Origin: Marsupella aquatica
Taxonomy: Eukaryota > Marchantiophyta
NCBI GenBank assembly: GCA_973895155.1
Contig: OZ316896.1
Span: 8,990,001-9,054,000 of the forward strand
Length of the DNA: 64,000 nucleotides
Reading direction: 5' to 3'
In this document: positions 8,101-18,915 of the stretch, piece by piece
Layout of the letters: every line of letters begins with the position of its first letter
Numbering within the stretch: position 1 is the first letter of the stretch
Notes under the pieces: model-generated
Told to the model about the DNA's origin: nothing
What the model saw: only the letters and a program-made list of their open reading frames with translations
Database searches by the model: none
Program-made: the position numbers and the translations under genes

Positions 8101-11100
8101 ATGTCATGGCGTACAATGTCCGAGAAGAGACATGCCGCACAAAGGCGTGCAATAAACACCTGTGCCGAGTCCCTGAGTCCGTTATGTCAAGGATGGGCCT
8201 CAGCCCCATTGTATCTCCAAGAATGGAGAGCCGTCTGCCAAAAGACAATCCAAGGCATGAAGGTGTGCGGGATGTGCGGACTAGTTTGATACGGAAACAC
8301 TTCGAGGATCGACAAAACATTCACCACCATACCAAAGGTGAACATGACGCCGTACGGCATATGCAATGCATTTGTCAACCAGTATGTCATTGAAAACCGA
8401 GATGGAACAATCAACGTGTGCGTGACTTGCGTGCGAAACCCCGCCCGTATCCAGATAAACTCCTTCATATCTCCGCAATATGCGATTGACATCCTAGCCG
8501 CGAAGCCGTTGTACATGCAATTGCTCTCGCTAATTGATTGTCGACTAGGCATCATACAAAAGTACAATGGCTTCCCCTCTGGCTTCTACAAAAAGGAAAG
8601 CCTCCTTGACAACCCGCTCATATCCTGGAATCTTGACACGCTAGAGTGCAATAATTGAGAGGAGATCATGCGACAGATATACAAGGTCATGGAACTCAAT
8701 TTGACGACCAACCAACTTTTCAGAAGATACGTTTCATTGGTCGAGTTGCCAGACCCGTCACTGGGACTGTGCATCCTAAGTTCCGTCGGAGTAGAGAACA
8801 TCATCAAAGACAAGAGGGCAAAGGGAATCACCATGAGATCCATGAACTTTGACCCATTCGACCCCGACCTGCACATCCTTCAAGATGTGCAGTACAGGAT
8901 CCCGACTTCACGCAAGCGCAAGTACCAGGTCTTTCGTTCCGGCACCGTGTACGACCGCAAGAGAATGTGCTCTGAAGAGAGCGTCAACACCGACGCAGAA
9001 GGACTATCGAACAATCCACAATTGACATTGGAAAATGCAATGTTCCCGTTCTTGTTTGTCCACTCAAGGGGTTTCCATCGAGGACAACTCAGCTTGATCG
9101 ACTACATGAAACGGAGGACACAACAGTTGTTCAGCATATTCACTTTGTACAAGCCGTACATGCTTATCATGTACCAATTGCGATAGGCCAGCCAAGTAGC
9201 AAGCATGAGCAAGACGATAGTAATCGACAAGGAATACATGCAAATCAAGGAGAAGTGCCCCCACTTTAGCGAGAAGGAAATATACAAAATGCTGATAAAA
9301 AAGACAATCACGCAGGCCGTTCCTGGGAGCCCGGCGTGGCATGGAAGACACCTCGACGACCTCAAGTGCATGGTGAGAAAATGGGGACTGCCCCACTTCT
9401 TCCTCACGCTCACTTGCGACGAGCTCAGCGACACCCGTTGGCCTGAGATCGCCGACCTCGAGAACCTTGTGAAGAGGATGAATCCGACCTTCTCATGGAA
9501 AGATTGTCCTGTCGAATGCGCCGTGCTCTTCCACGAACAAATCCAACATTTTTTCAAGGATTACATTTTGTCGAAATGCGCCATAATCGGAAATGTGATC
9601 CACTACGTCATCAGGTACGAGTTGCAGGGCCGCGGATCACTCCACGCCCACATGGTGCTATGGGTCAAGGATTGTGACATCGATCGAGTCACGAACAAAA
9701 TTTCCGCATTCATCCCTGGCAGATTTGACTCGACATCCGACAGATTCGAAGAGCCGAATGGACATGAAGAAAAGACCCTGTATCGCAACGTGGTGACGAA
9801 ACAACTTCACTACTGCAAGGAGGGCTTGTGCTTGCAAAGGCACTCCCAAACAGGCCTCAAGTACTGCAAGTTGGGTTTCCCCCAAGAAACTCACCTCGAC
9901 AAAGATGCGGCCATCGACCCCGCCACGGGGAAATGGAGGTACCACAGGCCAAGCGACCACCACCGAAACGTCGTGCCATACCACCCGCTCGTGTTGCTGT
10001 TGTGGGGCGCGCACATGAACCTGCAGCGCATCACAAACGCGGCCTGGTCATTCTATTTGCTCAAGTACGCGATCAAATGCGAGCCCCTGGGATCACTCCA
10101 GCTCAATGCGAACGATGCACACACTCTAGGACTCGAGGACCTATCTGAAGTCCAACTCAAGCTCGTCAGCGGAGCCGTCCTATCTCAGAGCGTGTGCGCC
10201 ACGGAGGCGGCCTTGACGTGCCTCAAAATCAGCATCATCCATCGCTCGGAGAAAGTGGCGTTCATGGACTCGTCGCCTCCGGAACTGAGGTCCGCCATCT
10301 ACCGTAAGTCCTTAGGGATATGTTTGCATCCCACCAGGCTCTACGCACAGAGGCCCGAGGACATGTTTGCAATGTCCTTCTACGACTACTTCACCAACCA
10401 CGAGGTCCTCACCAATAAGAAAAGCACCACCAAACACTACGTCGGCAGGGATTTGCAAGGCAATTTCGTGTATCGGACGGATCGGCTCGTGCGATTTTTG
10501 GAGTATCATCCAGTATACAAGATGAACGGCTTCTTCTACAACTACCTCCTAAAGGTCGTGAGATTCCGTGCAGAAGGCGAGATTCTCCTCAGGCCCATAA
10601 GCGAGACGTGGAGCTACTTGCACGAGTGCATACATCGCAAGTTGATAACCAGCGTCGACGACGTACACAAGTTGGTGCTTGAGTATTGCGCATCGCACCT
10701 CTACTCCACCCACCACACATCCCACCTACTGCAGGAGCTAAACAAAAAGCTTCCCCACCAAATTTTCAACGACGCGGCCACATTCCAAGCGGTCCCCATC
10801 GTCGCCGTAGAGAAACCGATCGGCGGGATGCTCAACGACAAAACTCTCCCGACCGTCAACTTGACTCCGGACCAAATCAGAGTGTTTGAGGCACTCAAGG
10901 ATGTCAAGAGCGGTCTGTTCATGATCGATGGAAATCCAGGATCCGGCAAGACTTTCTTCATCTCTTTCATGAACAAATACTGGACATATAAAGGGAGGAA
11001 GGTGAAGATGTGTGCCACCACGGGCGCGGCTGCCATAAACCTTCACGCGGACGCGGTGACAATGCATTCCTTGTTCAGCATTCCAATACACGGAGAGCTC

Positions 11101-12249
11101 AGGCCTCTACACATCACCAGTCCCCAATACCGCATCTTGAGGAACAATGACGTGTTCATCATAGACGAGGCGAGCATGCTGACACCCAAACTGTTGCGTT
11201 GCGTCTCCACAAGACTACACGAGACACTCCAAGACGAGGACCGCTCATCCGACCCGTTCCAAAATAAGACGGTCATCCTGGTCGGAGACATGTGCCAATT
11301 GCCTCCGGTTTGCACCCACCACACCAACGACATATGCAGGTCGTGCCACCTCTCGTCGTTGCCATATTTTGAGACCATGCAGAAATTTCACCTCAGCACT
11401 GTGCTCAGACAGAGCATAGACCGGGAGTTCATGGAGTTCCTTAACAACATCCGCACAGGCCTCCCTACCCAAGAATCGATCGATGAGTGCCTGGGACGAT
11501 GTTACGTGTCCAAACAAGAAGCCCATGATTTCATTGACGCCTCGACGACCGTGATATGCACACATAGAGAAACAGTCGACAACTACAATGAACGGGCATT
11601 ACGGAGATATTTTCCATCCCAAGAGATCGTGCCCGTCCCAATACTCACCAATGCCCCTTCAGACGAATCCACCCGACCTTGGATACAAGATCCCTCCTTC
11701 CACACACTGACGAACGTTGCAATCGGATGCAAGGTGATTCTCACACACAACATCGACGTCTCCAAGCAGGCCGTGAACGGCAACGGAGGAATCGTGGAGA
11801 AAATCACTACAGAAGCCGAAGGCAAAATGTCGATTTTTGTGAGAATGTCTTCCAACCACTGCCTCGTAAAGATCAACCACTACCTCATAAAGATCAACCA
11901 CAGGGTTCACGAGAACAAGTTCATCTCGGGACAGCAAACCCATCGGAAATCCACTTTCCCTCTCATGCTTGGATACGCCATAACAGGTCACAAGAGCCAA
12001 GGTTGCACACTAGCGGGCAAGGTCGTGCTAGAAATAAATAGTGCATTCACACCGGGATTGGTGTACGTTATGTTGAGTAGGGTCACAAATAGAGCATCCA
12101 TGCCCATTGTTGGAGATCTTATGCCGCCGGACTTCAAAGTGTTCCACTTACCAATTCGTCGTGTTCAACAAGCAGATGTCGACCACCAAAGGCAACAAGG
12201 CAGCGAAGGCATCACAACAACAACGAGAAACGATGACATGCGCAAATAG
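8101..12249 (+). pseudogene. Helitron Rep-helicase, 1382 codons, three in-frame stops
   Basis: One frame runs from ATG 8101 to TAG 12249, interrupted only by TGA 8287, TGA 8656 and TAG 9184. No frameshift is seen. Domains in order: an N-terminal Cys motif (CGMCG) just before the first stop; PYGICNAFVNQYV and CVTCVRNP; an FPFLFVHSRGF segment (about 9045); the HUH Rep nuclease with FLTLTCDE and GRGSLHAHMVLW (about 9625-9665); the two-tyrosine motif YLLKYAIK (about 10055); and a PIF1-type helicase with Walker A GNPGSGKT (about 10930), Walker B DEASM, GDMCQLPP, and C-terminal TGHKSQG plus VYVMLSRVT. The stretch from 9205 is uninterrupted and keeps every nuclease and helicase motif. It would nick, strand-transfer and unwind DNA for rolling-circle transposition if expressed in full. 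Confidence 0.9.
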
Positions 12250-12630
12250 CAATCCGACGAGCGCTACTCCTACAACAGTTCAGGTAAACAGTGTCCACTT
12301 CATACTTCACATTGTTGATGCAAGCAATATATAATGAAATGATGATACAAAAGTTGAAAGATTTATTAACATTGACGGGCACTATTGTTCTAACACATTG
12401 TTCACGTCTTTCCTGTGCAGCCCATGACAGCCGTGGAGATGGCAAGGATGATCATGAGAGAGCTGTCGTCGGATGACTTCCGGACTGACGAGGAGGTAAC
12501 GGCTAAACAAATTGCTTTCAGCAACGGTCTCGGAATCGAGACAACTGAGATGGTGAACGGGATCAAGAGGAGAGATCTGTCGAAGATGATTGAGGAGTGT
12601 CACCTGCTTATCAAGCGATTTACACGATAA
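12176..12630 (+). CDS. Small spliced helical protein at the Helitron 3' end
   Basis: ATG 12176 lies in a different frame from the last 25 codons of the helicase. Exon 12176-12283 joins exon 12421-12630 through a clear intron (CAG|GTAAAC ... TCCTGTGCAG, phase 0). The product is 105 residues: a Ser/Thr/Gln-rich N-terminus, then helices AVEMARMIMREL, EEVTAKQIAFSNGLGIE, MVNGIKRRDLSKMIEECHLL. It has no membrane segment or recognised domain. Overlap with the helicase and shared strand suggest it travels with the Helitron. A two-exon gene at 29,222 has a loosely similar layout. Function unknown. Confidence 0.55.
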
Positions 12631-12992
12631 ATACGTATTTACTCCTACTAAAATCGTTTGTTATCGTATGACGGGAACGTGGAGGGACACTATTAGGATT
12701 CTATTGCATGTAAGATGAGTATGTTTATTTCCGCTCCCGGAAATATAATTTTTGATCAAGTCTACCGACTAGCCCGCTCTGCTTTTGATCAAGTCCCATG
12801 GACTACGCCACACACACACTCCTACTGGTCGTCGGTGGAGTGTTGTCACCACCCCTCCCTACTCACATGGTTGACCAAACCGTGCAAGGATTCCTTAGAC
12901 GTTTCTTAGGGAAAGAACACAATCGTGAACCAGAAAAGGTAACACCACACCAAAACTTGAGGAATCAAACCAAATCCATATCTTTTGGCAAA
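12631..12992. other. Spacer between Helitron gene and CACTA-type element
   Basis: There is no gene. A short direct repeat (TTTTGATCAAGTC) occurs at about 12751 and 12783, separated by 'taccgactagcccgctctgc'. The Helitron 3' end should lie in this stretch but could not be pinned down. Confidence 0.3.
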
Positions 12993-13014
12993 ATCACTAT
13001 ATTCATTAAAACTG
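12993..13014 (+). repeat. Left terminal inverted repeat (CACTA type)
   Basis: This 22-nt sequence is the exact reverse complement of 25900-25921. The pentamer CACTA lies at 12995-12999. The flank to its left reads ...GGCAAA. Confidence 0.75.
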
Positions 13015-13580
13015 AAATTATAAAGGATATAGGGAAATTTGGCGATTTAAAAACATAGTTTTAGGCATGAAATTTGTAAATTTGGAAGATGAAAAATGAA
13101 AATTCAAGCATCATTAAATGTAAATTTGGGGACAAAAAATGAAATTTTGGGAAAATAAAATATTAAATTGGATGATATTAAAAAAAATTTGGGTGATAAA
13201 AGTGTTCATTTGGTTGGAAAATAGATAGAATCTAGTAATAACATATAAGCTTGGATAGCATCTATATTCAAAACATTTAGCTTGAGTAAGATATCTAACT
13301 AAGCACCAATACAATGGAATGACTATAGTGTCTAGACAAAGTTAACTAGGATGATATCCAACCTACTAGAAGGAATGAAATGGCATCATTTTCTAGAATT
13401 AAAATATACTAAGACAAATAAAATAATAATTATAAGAAAGTCCATTCAATAGCTTTGAGAGATCATAGAGTATTAATTTGATTGTCTTGTTCTCTCACTT
13501 TAGACCAACGCATGGAAATCAACTCGACCCTCTTAATCACAAGTCATTTGAGTGGAGACTTGTAACCTACGAGTTCTATC
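13015..13580. repeat. Left subterminal region, AT-rich with repeated TTTGGG-like motifs
   Basis: Between about 13040 and 13215 the hexamer TTTGGG or a close variant recurs (AATTTGGCG, AAATTTGGAAG, AAATTTGGGGAC, ATTTTGGGA, AATTTGGGTG, CATTTGGTTGG). The right subterminal region 25,760-25,880 has the same motifs in the same orientation on the plus strand. No gene is seen. Confidence 0.5.
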
Positions 13581-13583
13581 AAT

Positions 13584-16500
13584 CTACTCATCAATTATAC
13601 CTTCCATGTAAATTTTGAGAGTTTTCAAAACATTCTTAGGAATTGTCAAACCTCTATCCATAATATTTTGTTCTTTAGCACCTGACTTAAACCCATACAT
13701 TGCAGAATTTGCAAACTGCCAACTTTGAGTAACATTGTCAAACCCAGGATCCAGCTCCCAAGTCTTAGTGGTTTGAAAGCAACGTTCATATCGAACATCA
13801 TCCTTTGCATCATACTTACCATGTTTAGGCCTCCACCATTGTACTTGGAACATAGGAGCATTCCTAAGAGGAATGCTCTCAACAGACGTTGAAGAAGACC
13901 CTTCAATATGTTGCAAATATGTTGAGGGAACCTCATGGTTTGGATCCACACCACCCAAAGCTCGAACCAACCAGAAACGCCCTTTGCCGTTTTCCTGTTC
14001 CCATTCATCCTCTGGACATAAAAATACAAAGTGACCTTCTTGAATATCTTGTAGAGGAATCCAACATGCAGGTTCTCGCTCTTGTCGTGCACCAACAAAG
14101 GGTGCAGCTTGATCTTCCATCTCTTCCATGTACTCATTTTGAAGGTCCATCATCTCTGGATTTTGAGAAGGTTCACTTGACGACTGAGATGTCCCCAAAA
14201 TCATCTTGTAACCTATGCCATGGTTAGTCTTTGGCCAAAAATCAGTTGTCAATGACAAATGTCTTTCCCCCTCCCCTTCTATTGTAAGTTCCTCGGACAG
14301 TGCTTGCACAAGATTCTCCCAATATTTGACCAGAGGAAATCTCTCTTTATATGCTGCAGAGGTCTCATCCTTACAACTTTTCTTCAAGAAATCAATATAG
14401 CGATTAAGGAATGGGATGATTTCTCCAGCCTTCTTTTGTACATCCTCAGATATAGGTTTTGCAAATGGTTGGCCTTCCGGTAAAATGAGCGCATTTGTGA
14501 TGGGATCAGTTCTCCAAATGGACCTCCCCATTGCCAGAAGCCAAGGTTGCTTGACATGTGCTTTATATTGATACACTGGCACATTATCTCTCATGGAGAA
14601 AAGAAATGCCACTGGTTTTGAGTGACCTTCTATCTCTTTCACCTGGAAAGTTTTCAAATACTCCTTGTAAGATGCAACCTCTTGAATCAATCGTGGTACA
14701 GGATGAATGCTTTCACACTCCCAAACCTCAGCCATCAACCCCAAGAGGGTAGACACCTCTTTGTATCTGACCTATTTGGATACTTGAGAAAATAATTCAT
14801 CCACGTCTTCATGGGTGTGGCCAACCATGAGGAATGACATTTGCACAATTTCAAACACCCCCTGCTAACAAGCTAAGTGCAAAATGCCATCACATATTGA
14901 TTTTTGTTATCTTTCCCTGAATTGTCCATCTACAACGTTAGGTGCCTTGGTAAGGGCTTGAAAGAGCCCCTAGTAGTCTCAGGATCATCCTTAGAACCAA
15001 CATCCACTGTGCTTGACTTTTTAGTCTCCTGACCATCTTCAATGCCTTGAAATCGAACAATTGAAACATTTTTGGGTTCCAAGTAACCGGCCAGAAATGC
15101 TTCAAAGTCTAGAAGGGACTGAAATATTGGCCTAGTTGCATTCCAATTCAATCCCTCAAGAAGGTCTCCAGTTTTGTCTCCTGTGTAATCTTCCAAATCT
15201 CGGAGGCATTTGGCCAAAGATGTCACGGTAAAGTCTGCATCTCCAGGCCAAAGTCCAGTCAAACTGAAATGTGCATACACTCCAGGATCTCTTCCATGGG
15301 TTAACATCCCAGTAAGAGCAATAGGCAAAGGCTGACCACTACCAGAGAGGGATTTTGGAGTGGGGACCAACCTGGGGATCCAAGTCTTGGCTTGATCCAT
15401 CTTATCGTGAATAATGCAAAGATAGTTTTGAGGATCCTTCTTTGCAAGAACCCTATGAGCATAGTAAACATATTTTCTTGACATTTGTTCACGAAGATGT
15501 CACGCTCTTTTCTCTTCAATCTCTGCACGCTCTTTTTTTCTCTTCTCCCGCATCAATTGATCTTTGAACTCAGTGCAAAATGTGCACTTGGCAAATGCAC
15601 TTCCCTTGTGAAAGTCAAAATTATCAAATGAGTTTTTCCAGATGTTGTACATAGTAACTTCAGTAACCTTAGCAAACCCATCTAATTCCATCTTGGTAAA
15701 CACCTCTTGGAAAATCTCCTTCTTAGTAAAACAAGATGGGAGCCGATATTCAATAGTGTCAGTGCCGTTGGACCCACCATAGGGAAGATGTGGCATTGGT
15801 TCCCCATTTTGGATTAAAATGGACTCCAACAAGGCGCGAGCGTGCAAAGTGCTTGATCGTGTCTTCCGTTGTCCCTGATTTCCATGGAAACCAATTGTGC
15901 AACCAGCTTCGTATTGATTTTTGTAGTCATAGTACTTTGTTGTACTGAACCCATGCATTTTAATAAATGCATCTTTACAAACCACACGTCCCTTTAGAAC
16001 AAAAAATCCCTTTCTCTTGACTTGCTCCTCTCTACACCCAAAGAGACTAAAGATGTGACTTGTTTTGTTGTCACTTGACATTCCATGGTATTCCCTCCTC
16101 ATTGCCTCTAAGTCCTCCCTGGGCATGTTCAAGCAACACTTCAGCTTGCAACAACCTTCTCTTTGGATGGAATCAATGGACTCCTCGTTAATTTTCAAAA
16201 GTGCCCTCGACTCCAAATGCCTTTTCTTCCTCTCCTCAAGATCAACTTTTGTCCTCCTAATGAAATTGTATGGTCTTTTTGTAGGTTTACCATCACCATC
16301 CGAATCCGGATCGCCCTTAGTTCGACCCGACTCCATCCACTTCTCTGAAACTTCCTCAAGGATATCCCCAAGAAACCTTTGAGACGAAATCAATAGAAGG
16401 GATTTGATTTCCCACCTCACCAAGCCAGGGGTACCAACACGGATATTTGGAAATAATCTGGGTTCATTGATATTCACAACAGCAACACCAACATGATCTG

Positions 16501-17299
16501 CACCAAGAAGTTCATCGTCAACGGCACCTGTTTCAAATGGGACCGTGATAACACCTGTTGCAACCTTTCGACAACGAGAAGCTTCATACAAATCAACCTC
16601 CTCTGCCATCCAGTTGGAACGTAGTGTAAAATCTTTTAATGGAAGATCATTGAAAATATTTGAACTACCAAACACGCCAAAATCTCGAAGAGTGCCCTTT
16701 CTAGAAACATGCGCAACATCCCAGATAACCCAGGTATGCAAGGCCTCTTCTATTGTATCAGCTCCAGGGTGCGAGTATGGCAATTTTTGATTTCCCTTAA
16801 CAATATCAGATATTCTTATACTGATGCGACCAACCCCGAGTGTTTCAGTATGACAAATATCCATCGGATTTGTCTTGAAAACAACTCCATTTGCAACCAA
16901 CTGATCAAAAATGAACATCTGAACTTCATCTCCTTCCTTGAACACATCCTCTTCAACCCTTGCATCAATTTTGGATTTATCATTTCCAGCATCTCCAGCC
17001 AAAGAGAAATCATCGACATTGATTCTTCGGCGCTGAGTTGATAACCTCAAGTATGCCAATGCACAATCCCAAATCATGCAGGAGTCAATTGCCTCAGCCA
17101 ATGTAGAAAATTTGGGCGAAGGAAATGGAAGTTGACGCGATCCATCAAAACACTTTTCGATCAATACCCCAATTCGATTGTCCCCTAGACAACTGTTCTA
17201 TATAGTATCCTGGGGGTCAACCTTTTGAACTATCCCAATTGCCGTTTCAAATCCATCGATCACCAATGACACTTCATCCCCTCGTGTAAAATTGATCAT
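13584..17299 (-). pseudogene. Locus B: decayed DUF7869-type transposase-like gene
   Basis: From ATG 17299 one frame of about 1238 codons can be followed leftward to 13584. It is broken by TAG 17200, TGA 15502, TAG 14932 and TAG 14875, then a one-base loss in a five-base homopolymer (plus-strand C at 14858-14862), then TAG 14774. The N-terminal third is acidic with no recognised domain. Next come Cys-rich CCKLKCC, a GRVVCKDAFIKMHGFS segment, and AKCTFCTEF followed by charged residues. Then an IIHDKMDQAK segment, MDNSGKDNKNQY and FLMVGHTHEDVDELFSQVSK. That order, with the GHTHED and DN...NKN signatures, is what I recall for DUF7869 proteins, which behave like transposases. It lies inside inverted repeats and is probably the element's former transposase. 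Confidence 0.7.
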
Positions 17300-17409
17300 G
17301 ATAGCGGACTATCTGTATTCAAATAAAGTTAGAAATTGTTAAGTTCCCCATGTTACAATCATGTTTCAAAATCTGGACTCTCCTCCAAAAAATATTGTAA
17401 AATCACTCA

Positions 17410-17760
17410 AAACCCTAAATACATTCAAGTCGGGTCAGAATTATTTCGACCCTCCTCCAACATTATGTCTTGAAATGATTGAATTGACTAAACATTTACA
17501 AGTCAGGTCGGAATTATTTCGACCCTCCTCCAACAATATGTCTTGAAATGATTGAATTGACTAAACATTTACAAGTTGGGTCGGAATTATTTCGACCCTC
17601 CTCCAACAATATGTCTTAAATGATTGAATTGACTAAACATTTACAAGTCGGGTCGGAATTATTTCGACCCTCCTCCAACAATATGTCTTAAAATGATTGA
17701 ATTGACTAAACATTGATAAGTTGGGTCTGAATTATTTCGACCCTACTCCAACTATTAAGT
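17410..17760. repeat. 73-bp tandem array (5 copies) with GGTCG/CGACC palindrome, 5' of locus B
   Basis: The unit contains GGGTCGGAATTATTTCGACC (arms GGTCG/CGACC) followed by 'ctcctccaacaatatgtctt...gaattgactaaacat'. Unit starts are about 17432, 17505, 17578, 17650 and 17723, giving spacings of 73, 73, 72 and 73. A related single palindrome with arms GGTCGG/CCGACC lies at about 17846-17869. The array lies about 130 bp 5' of the locus-B start, between the divergent genes B and C. Confidence 0.85.
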
Positions 17761-17869
17761 TGAAATTATGTCAAAACTATTTGTGAAACTATCTTGCTTA
17801 TGCTTTTATATACCAATTTAAAATGCTAGTTAAGATGACATAGTCAGGTCGGCACGAAATAATTCCGAC

Positions 17870-18915
17870 CCACTTCTAGAAACTATGTTAGTAATCACAT
17901 AAAGGGGTACAGTAAGTTCTACACATTCTAGACTGTGGATAAAGGTCTAGAATGAGTAAAATATATGACCTAGAACCTAATGTGTAAATCTTAATCTAGG
18001 TTTGGCTTAAAGGTATTGAATTAGATGTAGTTGAGCTAGTACTTCTAAGATAAATAAATAAAATCACTAACCTGCTCCGCAATATATCTCTGTCCACCCT
18101 TGTACAAGCTAAATGGGTACCTTGGATGCCAGCATTGTAACTCTTAGCACCACAGTGCTCACCAGTGCCCTTACTAAACCTTGCATTCAACCATGCGGAC
18201 CTAAACAAGGCACTCGGACAGAGGAGAGTCAGTGATCGTACCAATCACTGTCTAAATGACAATGAACCAAAAAATGGATTGTGGGAGGTCTATACTCAGT
18301 TTGAGAGGCAAAAAGCCCGCACATTACCCAGCACACAAGTGGACACCAACAGATCGGGCACGGGTGGATGAGGCACGCACCCAGCACACAAGTAGACATC
18401 GGATATGGTGTCAGCCAATCACTCACGAGTGATAGGTGAGTTGCGAGCACACACCGCTGACAGCTCGGAAGTTTAAAATTGGTAGGTGAGTCGCGAGTGG
18501 TCGTGAGTGGTCACACCATCGGTGACTCACGATCACATGCACCGAGGAGGGTCTCCATCATTGGCGCGCATTGATGCCTCCGTACCCTCTCGGATCCTTG
18601 CCTCCTCGGACTCCTCGCTCGCAGGGGGTATAGGAAGGCAGGCCTTGCGCTTGAGGCCTCATTTCCTTGCCTCCCTCTTGCCTCCTCTCTCATCTCCTCA
18701 CTCCTTGCCTCCCTCTTGCCTCGCTCTAGGGATTTTGTTTTTGCCTCGCTCTTGGGATTTGTTTTCCGCCTCGCTCTAAGGCTTTTATTTTTGCCTTGCT
18801 CCCTTCCCTTTTGGGTCGCTCCCTCGATCATTGTTTGCCTGTTAGTGCCCTCTTGCAGCCTGTGGCATTCTCCATTGCTGCCACATGTCATCTTAAATCT
18901 CACGCGCCCCTTACA
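17870..18915. promoter_or_regulatory. Divergent intergenic region and 5' leader of locus C
   Basis: No gene is seen. The first half is AT-rich. At 18,310-18,440 'acccagcacacaag' occurs twice, and 18,420-18,540 has several CACTCACGAGTG / GTGAGTCGCGAG-like short inverted motifs. From 18,600 to 18,810 the half-palindrome GCCTCGCTC or GCCTCCCTC recurs at least eight times just 5' of the locus-C start. This is the probable promoter and leader; no TATA box is claimed. Confidence 0.35.

Larger units (their letters stand above)
8101..12630 (+). mobile_element. Helitron (rolling-circle transposon), coding region; ends not located
   Basis: The element is defined by a Rep-helicase gene (8101-12249) and a small spliced gene overlapping its end (12176-12630). 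No convincing 5' TC terminus or 3' hairpin plus CTRR terminus was identified, so only the coding span is given. It sits between the retrotransposon remnant and the left end of the CACTA-type element. Confidence 0.75.

Noticed and set aside
8106-8393. 95-codon frame at the Helitron start
   Set aside because: A different frame (from ATG 8101, through a TGA at 8287) connects without shift to the rest of the Rep-helicase and has the Cys motif.
9603-12041. Many frames of 60-120 codons on both strands inside the Helitron gene
   Set aside because: They overlap the Rep-helicase frame, which has all expected motifs. They are shadows.
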